From positions 1 through 64,000 of the forward strand of contig SVGO01000002.1 of assembly GCA_015056305.1 (NCBI GenBank): a stretch of 64,000 nt of DNA, written 5' to 3'. The DNA is from Clostridiales bacterium. GTDB lineage: Bacteria; Bacillota; Clostridia; Christensenellales; Aristaeellaceae. Numbering within the stretch: the first letter of the stretch is position 1; every line of letters starts with the position of its first letter. Both the position numbers and the translations under genes were made by a program. Below are positions 48,539-57,748 of the stretch, piece by piece. Below the pieces are notes generated by a model, which made no database searches, was not told the DNA's origin, and saw nothing but the letters and a program-made list of their open reading frames with translations.

Positions 48539-48648
48539 CCGAATGCGCTTGTTTTTGACATACGGCTCCCGTTCTGTCCGCATTCCTTTATATACATATT
48601 GGTTTCACGCCGTATACATGCCTGTGGTCTGCGCGAAACAAAGAATCC

Positions 48649-48682
48649 CCGGATTCCCTCTCTTTGGAAATCCGGGGCTGCA
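48649..48682 (-). terminator. Hairpin AATCCCCGGATT...AATCCGGGG downstream of ABC transporter
   Basis: Near-perfect 9-bp stem followed on the minus strand by ATTCTTTGTTT. Confidence 0.6.
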
Positions 48683-48695
48683 TAGACTTGCGGTA

Positions 48696-50507
48696 TTAAA
48701 AGTCGATCGCCATCTGGGCGGCTTCCTGCTCGTCCAGTTCGGTGATGGCCGTATCCATCACGCGATAAACGCGCTGACACATATTCAAAACGCTGGGGCG
48801 ATGCGTGGTGACGATACAGGTCTTGTTGGGACGCTGCTTAATGATATTGCGCAGCACCTGCCGCTCCGTCTTCACGTCCAACGCGGAGGTCGCCTCATCC
48901 AGCAGGAGCACCGGCGCGTCGCGCAGCACCGCGCGTGCGATCGCCACGCGCTGATTCTGGCCCTCGGACAGGCCGCGTCCGCGCTCGCCGAGCTTGTAAT
49001 CGATGGTATCGGGCATTTTCTCCACGAAATCCCACGCGCATGCAATCTTAAGCGCCTCAATGATCTCCTCGTCCGTCGCTTCAGGCTTGACCATGCGCAT
49101 ATTCTCAGCGATCGATCCGGAGAGTATCGTGTTGCCCTGAGGCACATAGGCGAACAGATGGCGCGTATCGGCATTGAGCGGCAGCTCGGTGCCGTTTGCC
49201 GCACGGATGACGGCGTCGCCGCCCTTGGGCTGCACAAGACCGAGGATCAGGCGGATCAGCGTCGTCTTGCCCTCGCCCGAGGGACCGACCAGCGCAACGA
49301 TCTCGCCGGGCTTTGCGATCATATCCGAGCGCCGGATCACGCGCTTGCCGCGGACATAGCCAAAGCTCAGGTCGCGCATCTCGATGGTGAAGCCGTCGGC
49401 GGCATACTGATCCAGCTCGCCGGACTGCGGAACATGCTTCTCGCGCGGCAGATCGACCAGCTCGCGGATGCGGTGCGCGGAGATCGAGCTGTTGAGAAAA
49501 CCGGGGATAATGCCCACGAGGCTGGAGAAGGCGCCGGCCAGCTTGCTACGCTGCTGCATAAAGAGCGTCATGGTGCCGTAGGTGATATCCCGCGTCCACA
49601 ACCGCCAGAGGCAGTAGCCAAAGACAATGCCCTGCGTGATCGTGCCGAAGATCGAGCCGATGATACCGGTCTTGATGCCGAACATATTCATTTCCAGCGC
49701 AAAGGCGTTGCTCTTGCGCTGCCACCAGCGCAGCTTATCGCTGTAATACTTGGTGATGCCGAAGGACTTGATCGTATCGAAATTATAGAACGTCTCCACC
49801 TGGAAACTCATGATTTCGCTGCCCATTTCCTGCGCGCGCTTGGCGTAGGCGCGGCGCTTCTTCATCAGGATCGCCGACATTGCAAAGCCGAACGGCGCGC
49901 CGATAAACGCCAGCACCGCCATGAACCAGTCATAGCGCAGAATCACGATGAACGTGGCAATAAAGTTATAGACGATGATGATGATCGACGGAATCCAGCT
50001 GATCGCATTGCCCGACACCGTGCCGATGTCGCTTCTGAAGCGGTTGAGCAGGTCGCCGTTGGAATACTTGCTCAATTCGTACCAATCCGCGTCAATGATC
50101 CGGTCGAAAATATCCGACTGGATATCGTTGCTGATCTTCTGGCTGAGCTTGAGATTAAACCGGCCAAGCCAGTTGCCCAGCGTCAGGCTGAGCACGGTGC
50201 TTGTCAGCGAGACGGTGATCAGCACCCAGAGCTTATCGGTCTGATAGCCGGTGATCACGTCGAGCATGAACTTGCTCATGAGGCTGGAGATGATGCCCAG
50301 CGTCGTGGAAATAAGGCCCATGATCGTGTAGAACACAATGGCCCAGCGATGGCGTTTGCTGTAGGTAAAGATCCATTTCCAGTCGTCGATGATCTCCGTA
50401 AGCGAGCCGTCCATCCATTTTTTGACAAGGATTTCCAGCGACTCAAATACGATTTTTGTGTTGACCTTCTCTTCGGTATTTTGATTATCTCTGCGATATT
50501 CGCTCAT
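48696..50507 (-). CDS. ABC transporter, fused membrane and ATPase domains (peptide/lipid exporter type)
   Basis: GEIVALVGPSGEGKTTLIRLILGLV, LSEGQNQRVAIARAVLRDAPVLLLDEATSALD; N-terminal TM domain. Confidence 0.93.
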   Translation of the reverse strand: MSEYRRDNQNTEEKVNTKIVFESLEILVKKWMDGSLTEIIDDWKWIFTYSKRHRWAIVFYTIMGLISTTLGIISSLMSKFMLDVITGYQTDKLWVLITVSLTSTVLSLTLGNWLGRFNLKLSQKISNDIQSDIFDRIIDADWYELSKYSNGDLLNRFRSDIGTVSGNAISWIPSIIIIVYNFIATFIVILRYDWFMAVLAFIGAPFGFAMSAILMKKRRAYAKRAQEMGSEIMSFQVETFYNFDTIKSFGITKYYSDKLRWWQRKSNAFALEMNMFGIKTGIIGSIFGTITQGIVFGYCLWRLWTRDITYGTMTLFMQQRSKLAGAFSSLVGIIPGFLNSSISAHRIRELVDLPREKHVPQSGELDQYAADGFTIEMRDLSFGYVRGKRVIRRSDMIAKPGEIVALVGPSGEGKTTLIRLILGLVQPKGGDAVIRAANGTELPLNADTRHLFAYVPQGNTILSGSIAENMRMVKPEATDEEIIEALKIACAWDFVEKMPDTIDYKLGERGRGLSEGQNQRVAIARAVLRDAPVLLLDEATSALDVKTERQVLRNIIKQRPNKTCIVTTHRPSVLNMCQRVYRVMDTAITELDEQEAAQMAIDF

Positions 50508-50546
50508 GAACGATTCTTCCCCATTTCGCGCCTTGCCGATGATCGG

Positions 50547-50828
50547 TTATGCCTCTTCGTCTACAGCATAACCGACATACGCCGCCGTGTCAAGGAATCC
50601 ATTCACATCTTTGCGGGCGGTTTCCTCATCAATTTCATAGCGGTCAAACAGGCTCTGCGCCAGCTCCTCGCGGCTTTTTGCCCGCTCCATCTGCTCCCAG
50701 ATGAATGCCGCCGGGCCGTTGAGATGAATGATGCCGTTGAATGCTGCGGCAAAGCTGCCCGTGGGGATGAGCACCGTCTCGCCAGCGATCCTGCGCAGGA
50801 TCAATTCGGGGTTTTTCCTGATTTTCAT
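50547..50828 (-). CDS. PqqD-family peptide chaperone/RRE-type protein
   Basis: MKIRKNPELILRRIAGETVLIPTGSFAAAFNGIIHLNGPAAFIWEQMERAKSREELAQSLFDRYEIDEETARKDVNGFLDT; ATGA overlap with the radical SAM gene. Confidence 0.88.
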   Translation of the reverse strand: MKIRKNPELILRRIAGETVLIPTGSFAAAFNGIIHLNGPAAFIWEQMERAKSREELAQSLFDRYEIDEETARKDVNGFLDTAAYVGYAVDEEA

Positions 50829-51994
50829 TGAGCTTCCTCCATTGTCTTCCTTGCAGCGGGACGAACCGTTTTCGCCAGATTTCTTGCATATGCCTCCGCC
50901 GCATCGCACATGATCTGCGGCGCCCGCTCAAATGTGCCGTTCTCATGCAAGCCAATCGCGCCGCAATTCGGGCAGAACATCCGCAGGCTGCATGTCCGGC
51001 ACATGGCGGGCACGCGGATTGTCTGCCCATATTCCTTCACCTTTTCCCATGCGCCGGCGAAACCGAGCTCGCGCACATCCGCCTGCGGCCGTGTCATATT
51101 CACACAGGCATTCATTTTTCCATCCCAGCACAGCCATGCCGAGCTTTTTGCCGCGCGGCAGTGCAGCGGCGCCATGCCGGGCGTTTTTCTGGATTCATCG
51201 AAATGCGCCAAAGCTTGATGGCACAGAATCGACCGCGCGATCATTCCCTGTTTACCATAGCGGTGCTCGTCCCATTTTTCCATGGCGGCTGCGATTCTTT
51301 CCGCATCCAGCCGGTAATCCTGCCGTGTCTGGCCTGTTTTTCGAATCGGTTCAAAGAGATAGGGGGTCATGCCTGCAGTCAGTCCGTATTCCCCGCAAAT
51401 GGCCAGCATTTCATCCAGATAGGGAAAACTGATCGTATTGGGTACGATGTTGATTTTGACCGGAATATCGCGCGCCTTCATCAGCTCAATCGCGCGGAGC
51501 GTCTTATCAAAGGCTTTACCGCTGCCGCAAAGCTGCTGATAGATCTCGCGATTGGGACCATAGAGCGACACGTTCATGCGGCGGGGCATATTCGCCGCAA
51601 GGAAATCGGCCATGTCATCGTCGATCAGGGTCGCGTTTGTGTTCATGGTAAGCACCATGCCCAGCCCCTTGAGCCCGGCATAGATCTTTCTGAATTCCGG
51701 ATGCAGCATCGGCTCGCCGCCGGTGAGCTGGATCACAAGAACGCCCATTTCAGCCGCCTGATGACCAAAGTCCAGCCATGTGTGTGCATCCAGAACCGGC
51801 AGCCCCGGTTCGCATTCCTTCACATAGCATATTCTGCACGCCAGATTGCAATACGGCGTAATCTCAAAGCCGCAGTAAATCGGAACTCCTTTTCGAGCAG
51901 CCATGTCAAAGAGCCTGCTTTCCACCTGCGTAAATACGGCGCTTTCTTCCATCTTAATCCCTTTCTCAATATTCCTGAGCATCTCATCTTGCAT
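50825..51994 (-). CDS. Radical SAM/SPASM-domain peptide maturase
   Basis: CNLACRIC (CX3CX2C), QLTGGEPMLHPEF, C-terminal Cys-rich SPASM-like region CRTCSLRMFCPNCG. Confidence 0.9.
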   Translation of the reverse strand: MQDEMLRNIEKGIKMEESAVFTQVESRLFDMAARKGVPIYCGFEITPYCNLACRICYVKECEPGLPVLDAHTWLDFGHQAAEMGVLVIQLTGGEPMLHPEFRKIYAGLKGLGMVLTMNTNATLIDDDMADFLAANMPRRMNVSLYGPNREIYQQLCGSGKAFDKTLRAIELMKARDIPVKINIVPNTISFPYLDEMLAICGEYGLTAGMTPYLFEPIRKTGQTRQDYRLDAERIAAAMEKWDEHRYGKQGMIARSILCHQALAHFDESRKTPGMAPLHCRAAKSSAWLCWDGKMNACVNMTRPQADVRELGFAGAWEKVKEYGQTIRVPAMCRTCSLRMFCPNCGAIGLHENGTFERAPQIMCDAAEAYARNLAKTVRPAARKTMEEAQ

Positions 51995-52087
51995 AAAAAA
52001 GCGGCCAGTGGCCCGAACAACTTAACAATATGAAGTCATTCTGTGCTCGCGGCACGGTGTTTCGCGCAATTTCACCTGACATAAAAC

Positions 52088-52122
52088 AACAGATGCATTT
52101 TTCCGGCAAAATGCATCTGTTT
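52088..52122 (-). terminator. Strong hairpin ACAGATGCATTTT-GCCGG-AAAAATGCATCTGT between candidate precursor and radical SAM gene
   Basis: Long near-perfect inverted repeat followed on the minus strand by TGTTTT. Confidence 0.6.
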
Positions 52123-52132
52123 CTATATCGAA

Positions 52133-52663
52133 TTAAGAATTATCAATCACCCTGGTACTGAAGTCTACGAACGTAGCGCCCAGTCCCTGATCTTCATTCC
52201 GGGCGGGATTGTCCGGAAGCCATCCGCCATTTCCCCAGTTGACCTGCAGCTTTTGATCCCCTGTGGTATCTTTATACAGAACGAAAATGTTCTGATCCTT
52301 ATAGCGAGTATCGGAAGACCACTGTGCAGAATACTCCAGCAGGTAATGCTCGCCCTTTTCCGCGCAGTCGGGGCAGTCGCACACCCAATAATACTGGGTC
52401 TGGCCAACATGGCCCGTCGCCTGACTGACCATCGTCTCCGCTTTTCCCTGATTGAATGTATGGGAGAGATCCCAGCCGGCACTGAGCAGCGTCTGCTTAT
52501 TATCCCCCCAGGACGGCCCCAGAACCGGGCTGAACCAGCTGCCGTTTTCCGAGGTGGAGATATCCGTCGTCAACACCGGAACCCCGCTTGTACAAACGCT
52601 GCAGTATGCATTCGTCTGATACAGCTCCGCACGCACCATCGGCTTTTCATACGCCATCTTCAT
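52133..52663 (-). CDS. Candidate RiPP precursor / YEKP-leader secreted peptide (176 aa)
   Basis: MKMAYEKPMVRAELYQTNAYCSVCTSG leader-like N-terminus; placed between HprK-like and radical SAM genes; RBS AAGGAG 8 nt before ATG. Confidence 0.6.
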   Translation of the reverse strand: MKMAYEKPMVRAELYQTNAYCSVCTSGVPVLTTDISTSENGSWFSPVLGPSWGDNKQTLLSAGWDLSHTFNQGKAETMVSQATGHVGQTQYYWVCDCPDCAEKGEHYLLEYSAQWSSDTRYKDQNIFVLYKDTTGDQKLQVNWGNGGWLPDNPARNEDQGLGATFVDFSTRVIDNS

Positions 52664-52704
52664 ATTGGTCACTCCTTCAACAAAGAGATATCATCGCACT
52701 CAAA

Positions 52705-52730
52705 TCAGGAACGCATATAAGCGTTCCTGA
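52705..52730. promoter_or_regulatory. Perfect 10-bp inverted repeat TCAGGAACGC-ATATAA-GCGTTCCTGA upstream of the candidate precursor
   Basis: Exact palindrome ~42 nt upstream of the ATG. Confidence 0.6.
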
Positions 52731-52875
52731 AACGCACCTCAAGTACAGCAATCGTTATCCTCTGTTTCAGCGGAATCAGGCAATATATACGCTTGATGAT
52801 CAATATTGAAATGATGCGGGCATCAAACCGACAGGCGGGCATCTGTACACGGCAATCCGTCAATTTCCTGCTTTG

Positions 52876-53763
52876 TCAGTCATCCTCCCGGATCATCCGC
52901 TCCAGCGTCTCGACGGCCTCCTCCGAGATCGTGCAGCTGAGATGATACACAGGCACGCACGTCACCAGATTCTCAATCAGGTCCATCGCGCGTTTCTGGG
53001 CGTCCTTGTTCCAGAAATTGATCGTGATCTGGCTGTAAATCTGCGAGAATGCCTGAAAAGGCGACAGCCTGACGATGGTATTCTCCTTGCCCTGGCTGAG
53101 CATGACAATCGCGCGAATCGGCATGCCCTCGTTGTGGCAGACCTGCGAGGAGCCGCACACCGGCCAGCCGTTCGCCGTCCATTTTTCGCCGTCGCAGATG
53201 AGGAGGGATTTGTCGCCATTGACCACACGCGTGCCGCGATAGCGCTGCCAGAGCGTTGCCTGCGTGGTCTTGCCCGTTTCACTGGGTGCAGAAAAGAGCA
53301 CCGCAGTATCTTTATATGCCATATATGCGCAATGCAGAACCAGATGATCGCGCTGCAGCATGTGCCGCTCCATCGCAAAGAGGGCCAAATACACAGGGTC
53401 CACCCTGAGCAGCGGCAGGATCCCCGGCGCAAGATGGATTCTTGCGCGGCTTTCATCCTCTTCCCAATAGCAGGCATAGAATCCGGGCTGCCCCTTCATC
53501 CCGATATAACGGCGCTCAAGCCCGTTTTCATCAAAGACAAACAGATCTTCCCTGCGCGTGACCGGCATGCCCTGCGGCTGCGGAAATCCCGTACACAGCG
53601 CAATCTCATAGGTATACGTCGGCTCGGCGTCCGGCTGCTCAAAAAGCATAAAATTCTCCGGCGGCGTCACCTCATCCGGGCTGATCAGGCGAAAGCAGAA
53701 CGTTCCGATTTGGAAAATGCTGTCCATTGATATATCCATCTCTTTCTGTATGTCGCTTGTCAT
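52876..53763 (-). CDS. HprK-like P-loop kinase family protein
   Basis: LHCAYMAYKDTAVLFSAPSETGKTTQATLWQRYRGTRVVNGDKSLL. Confidence 0.78.
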   Translation of the reverse strand: MTSDIQKEMDISMDSIFQIGTFCFRLISPDEVTPPENFMLFEQPDAEPTYTYEIALCTGFPQPQGMPVTRREDLFVFDENGLERRYIGMKGQPGFYACYWEEDESRARIHLAPGILPLLRVDPVYLALFAMERHMLQRDHLVLHCAYMAYKDTAVLFSAPSETGKTTQATLWQRYRGTRVVNGDKSLLICDGEKWTANGWPVCGSSQVCHNEGMPIRAIVMLSQGKENTIVRLSPFQAFSQIYSQITINFWNKDAQKRAMDLIENLVTCVPVYHLSCTISEEAVETLERMIREDD

Positions 53764-53910
53764 GATTTATTCAGGGTAACATGTTTTTCTCCGCCCGTCA
53801 AGCTTATGGAAATCGCCGCATTCTTTTCCTCAATTTTACATGGAATTCACGCCCATTGTGCCCGATTCATGATACAATAACAGACAACAAACGCTAAGGA
53901 GATTCCTTCC

Positions 53911-55194
53911 ATGAAACTCAACTACAAGCGCACGTTCCTCGTCGGTCTGGCGTTCCTGTCCATCAGCGCCTTCTGGCAAATGTATGACAGCATCATTCCG
54001 CTGATCATGCAGAATACATTCCATCTCAACGAGTCGCTCATCGGCGGCATTATGGCGCTGGACAATGTGCTCGCCGTATTCCTGCTGCCCATCATCGGCA
54101 CGCTCTCTGACAAGGTCGATACCCCGCTGGGCAAGCGCACACCCTTTATCCTCGGCGGCACAGCAGCCGCTGTCGCCTGCATGATGCTCCTGCCCCATGC
54201 GGATGCGACTAAGAATCTTCCGCTGTTCGTCATCGCGCTGGGGCTGACGCTTTTGTCTATGGCAATGTATCGCTCCCCGGCGGTCGCGCTGATGCCGGAT
54301 CTGACGCCCAAGCCGCTGCGCTCGAGCGCCAACGCGGTCATCAATCTCATGGGCGCAGTCGGCGGCGTATGCGCGCTGGCGCTGATCCGCTTTGCCGTGC
54401 CGGCGGGCGAGCACCCGAGCTACGCCAGCGTATTCACCGGCGTGGCGGCCATGATGATCGGCGCCGTCGTAATTCTGCTGCTCACTGTCCGCGAGCGCCC
54501 GCTCGCCGCGCAGATCGCGCGCAACTATCCGGATGAGCCCGGACAGGAAGCCTCCGCGCCGGACGGTAAAAGCGCCCCGCTGCCCAAAGACGTCATGCGC
54601 AGCCTGCGGCTGATCCTCGTATCGATTTTCCTGTGGTTCACCGCGTATAATGCCGTGACCACCGCGTTCTCCCGCTATGCGATCACCGTCTGGAAGATGG
54701 AGGGCGGCGGCTTCGCCAGCTGCCTGATGGTCGCAACCGTCTCTGCGATCCTCAGCTATATCCCCATCGGCGCGCTCGCTTCGCGCATCGGCCGCAAGAA
54801 AACGATCCTCATGGGCCTTTGCATGATGCTCATCAGCTACAGCGCCGTCTTCTTCTATCCGACATACAACGTCACGGCGAATTTCTTCTTTGCGCTCATC
54901 GGCTGCGGCTGGGCCGCCGTGGGCGTGAACAGCCTGCCGATGGTTGTAGAGATGAGCAAAGGAAGCGAGATCGGCAAATACACCGGCCTTTACTACACCT
55001 TCTCCATGACGGCGCAGATCTTCACGCCGGTCGTCTCCGGCCTGCTGCTGCAGTATATTTCCTACAACACGCTCTTCCCCTACGCGATCTTCTTCACCTC
55101 CTGCGCGATCATCACCATGAGCCAGGTTCGCCATGGCGACGCCAAGCCCATGCCCAAGAAGCGCGCGCTGGAGAATTTCGACATCGACGACTGA
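53911..55194 (+). CDS. MFS/GPH-type sugar transporter
   Basis: 12-TM-like profile; GTLSDKVDTPLGKRTPFILGGT, ASRIGRKKTILMGL. Confidence 0.88.
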   Translation: MKLNYKRTFLVGLAFLSISAFWQMYDSIIPLIMQNTFHLNESLIGGIMALDNVLAVFLLPIIGTLSDKVDTPLGKRTPFILGGTAAAVACMMLLPHADATKNLPLFVIALGLTLLSMAMYRSPAVALMPDLTPKPLRSSANAVINLMGAVGGVCALALIRFAVPAGEHPSYASVFTGVAAMMIGAVVILLLTVRERPLAAQIARNYPDEPGQEASAPDGKSAPLPKDVMRSLRLILVSIFLWFTAYNAVTTAFSRYAITVWKMEGGGFASCLMVATVSAILSYIPIGALASRIGRKKTILMGLCMMLISYSAVFFYPTYNVTANFFFALIGCGWAAVGVNSLPMVVEMSKGSEIGKYTGLYYTFSMTAQIFTPVVSGLLLQYISYNTLFPYAIFFTSCAIITMSQVRHGDAKPMPKKRALENFDIDD

Positions 55195-55237
55195 GCAGGC
55201 AGTGCTCCGCCAAGCAACACAGAAAAGAGGCTATTTC

Positions 55238-56053
55238 ATGATGATTATTTTGATTTTTGTGACCATTCTGGCAATCGCGTATCTCTTCCTCATCGCTCCG
55301 CGCATGACGGACAAGCCCGACGCCGCAGCACTGATGGGCGTGTACTATGCCCACCGCGGCCTGCACGACAATAAGTCCGACGCGCCGGAAAACTCCATGG
55401 CTGCAATCAGGAAGGCCGTCGAGCAGGGCTACGGTATCGAATTTGATGTGCAGCTCACGCGCGACCGCATCCCTGTCGTCTTCCACGATGAGAGCCTCAG
55501 GCGCGTATGCGGCACGGAAGGCAACGTGCGCGACTACACCTACGAAGAGCTGCAGCAGTTTCCGCTGCTTCATTCTCAGGAGCGCATTCCGCTGCTGAGC
55601 GACGTGCTTGCCGCCGTGGACGGCAAGGTGCCGCTGATCATCGAGATCAAGATTCACGAGCAGGCTGCCGAGGTCTGCGCCCGCGCAGAGGAGCTGATCT
55701 CCGCTTACAAGGGGCCTTACTGCATCGAGTCGTTCGATCCGCGCGCGGTCGCGTGGTACAAAAAGAACCGTCCGCAGGTCATCCGCGGCCAGCTCTCCGC
55801 CAATTTCAACAAGCCCGAACGTCATGAGCCATTTATGGAGATGCTGGTGCATTATCTGCTGACCAACGTGATCGCGCGGCCAGATTTCATCGCTTATGAT
55901 CACCATCACAAGAAGAATGCTTCCCGCGTGCTGTGCAGGAAGCTGTTTGGTGCGCTGAGCGTGGCCTGGACGCTGAAGAGCCAGCAGGAGCTGGATGCTG
56001 CCAAGGATGATTTCGACCTGTTCATCTTCGAGCAGTTCATCCCCGGGGAATGA
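55238..56053 (+). CDS. Glycerophosphodiester phosphodiesterase family protein
   Basis: YYAHRGLHDNKSDAPENSMAAIRKAVEQGYGIEFDVQLTRDRIPVVFHDESLRRVCG. Confidence 0.92.
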   Translation: MMIILIFVTILAIAYLFLIAPRMTDKPDAAALMGVYYAHRGLHDNKSDAPENSMAAIRKAVEQGYGIEFDVQLTRDRIPVVFHDESLRRVCGTEGNVRDYTYEELQQFPLLHSQERIPLLSDVLAAVDGKVPLIIEIKIHEQAAEVCARAEELISAYKGPYCIESFDPRAVAWYKKNRPQVIRGQLSANFNKPERHEPFMEMLVHYLLTNVIARPDFIAYDHHHKKNASRVLCRKLFGALSVAWTLKSQQELDAAKDDFDLFIFEQFIPGE

Positions 56054-56112
56054 TCGGCAATGGGGAGACAAAGGTGATTAAGGCTTAAAGCCGCCGCGAA
56101 GCGAAGAAGGGG

Positions 56113-56175
56113 GCAAGGGGCGAAGTCCCTTGGCAGGTTTGGGCGGCAGCCCAACGTTCCCATGCGCGAAGCGCA
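56113..56175. repeat. Cluster of three short stem-loops (intergenic repeat-like)
   Basis: AAGGGG-CGAAG-TCCCTT, TTGGGC-GGCA-GCCCAA, TGCGC-GAA-GCGCA in sequence. Confidence 0.6.
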
Positions 56176-56270
56176 AGATAAACGGGAATCAAACAGGAGC
56201 CGATAGGCGACGCTTTTGATTCTGATACACTTCGATAGAATGTCTGCACGAATGATCCGGCTGCGGCCGG

Positions 56271-56431
56271 GGACCTCATCCGTCAGTCCTTCGGACTGCC
56301 ACCTTCCCCAAAGGGAAAGGCAGATCTTGTTGGAATGCTTCTTTCAAATCAAAGATTGTATTACCCGCGGAGTAAGGAGACCTTCCCCTATGGGGAAGGT
56401 GGCGCAGCGTCAGCCGTGACGGATGAGGTCC
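56271..56431. mobile_element. MITE-like element, 161 bp with 15-bp terminal inverted repeats GGACCTCATCCGTCA
   Basis: Exact TIRs at 56271-56285 and 56417-56431; internal CCTTCCCC hairpins. Confidence 0.65.
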
Positions 56432-56487
56432 CGCCCGCAGGCGGCGATCACATTCTTGGTTAACTGAATATCCACAATGTTCAGCAG

Positions 56488-56520
56488 GCAAAAAGCTGTC
56501 TCTTACGAGACAGCTTTTCT
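56488..56520 (-). terminator. Bidirectional hairpin AAAAAGCTGTCTC-TTAC-GAGACAGCTTTTT region
   Basis: Perfect stem with A/T flanks just after the hydF stop. Confidence 0.75.
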
Positions 56521-56531
56521 CATTTCTCTCC

Positions 56532-57734
56532 TTATTTCCCTATCAGCTTCGCCGCATCCGGGAAAACCTCCAGGCTCCTTTCCAGAATTCCATGCATATG
56601 CGCGATCGCCATCCCATAATTGATCACCGGCACATCGGCTGCTTTCGCCTTTCCCAGCCGCGCTTTCATCATCTGCTCGGTCAGCGTGCAACCGCCGCAA
56701 TGCACCACCAGCGCATACTCACCAAGATCCTGCGGAAATTCGCCGCCGGAGCAAAACGCATATTCCAGTTTCTTGCCCGTGTGCGCCTCAATCCAGCGCG
56801 GCATCTTCACCGTGCCGATATCGTTGCACTGCCTGTGATGCGTGCATCCCTCTGCGATGAGCACCCTGTCTCCATCCTCAAGCCTGTCCAGCGCTGCCGC
56901 GCCGCGAAGCAGCATCGGCAGACTGCCCTTGTATCTGGCAAAGAGAATCGAAAACGACGTCAGCATGATATCCTTGGGCACATCCTTTGAGACGCGCCCG
57001 AATGCCTGTGAATCCGTGATCACCAGCTTCGGCTTCACCGACAGCATCGCCAGCGTCTGCCGTACCTCCGTATCCTGACAAACCATGGCCATCATGTGAT
57101 GATCCAGCAGTTCGCGGATCGTCTGCTGCTGCGGCAGAATCAGCCGTCCCTTGGGCGCAGATTCATCCACCGGCACAACCAGCAGCGCCAGATCGCCCGG
57201 CTTCAGCAGATCCGCAACGATCTTCTTCTCTGTCTTTGCGCCCGCAAATCGGCCCAGACGTTCCTTGAGCTGATCAATCCCCTCGCCCGTCGCCGCGCTG
57301 ACGAGAATTTCGTCCATTCCGGCTTCCGATCTTGTTTCGAGCAGATCGCACTTGTTGAGGCACACAACATGCGCAATCTTCTTTTCCTGTATCAGTGCGA
57401 GAAGCGCCCGATCCTCTTCCCTCATGCCGACTGCCGCATCTACGGCCAGTACGGCGATGTTCACCTGATCGAGCATCTCTTTCGCACGGGAGACGCGCAT
57501 CCCGCCCAGCGCACCTTCGTCATCCATGCCCGGCGTATCGATGATCACCACAGGACCCAGCGGCAGAAGCTCCATCGCCTTTTTCACGGGGTCCGTCGTC
57601 GTGCCCTTCACACTGCTCACCAGCGAGACCGCCTGCCCGGTCACAGCATTGACAAGGCTGGATTTGCCTGCATTGCGCATGCCAAAAAAGCCGATATGCA
57701 GCCGCTCGGCGGAAGGTGTTTGACTCAAGCTCAT
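56532..57734 (-). CDS. hydF: [FeFe]-hydrogenase H-cluster maturation GTPase HydF
   Basis: GFFGMRNAGKSSLVNAVTGQ GTPase motif; C-terminal CTHH...HCGGC cluster ligand motif. Confidence 0.94.
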   Translation of the reverse strand: MSLSQTPSAERLHIGFFGMRNAGKSSLVNAVTGQAVSLVSSVKGTTTDPVKKAMELLPLGPVVIIDTPGMDDEGALGGMRVSRAKEMLDQVNIAVLAVDAAVGMREEDRALLALIQEKKIAHVVCLNKCDLLETRSEAGMDEILVSAATGEGIDQLKERLGRFAGAKTEKKIVADLLKPGDLALLVVPVDESAPKGRLILPQQQTIRELLDHHMMAMVCQDTEVRQTLAMLSVKPKLVITDSQAFGRVSKDVPKDIMLTSFSILFARYKGSLPMLLRGAAALDRLEDGDRVLIAEGCTHHRQCNDIGTVKMPRWIEAHTGKKLEYAFCSGGEFPQDLGEYALVVHCGGCTLTEQMMKARLGKAKAADVPVINYGMAIAHMHGILERSLEVFPDAAKLIGK

Positions 57735-57748
57735 AAGCAGTTCCTCTC

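Noticed and set aside
48555-48590. TTGACA motif on + strand near 48555
   Set aside because: No -10 hexamer at 16-18 bp spacing and no downstream + strand gene or terminator-delimited RNA.
53836-55134. 432-aa minus-strand ORF
   Set aside because: Antisense of the convincing MFS transporter; His/Arg/Glu-rich shadow translation.
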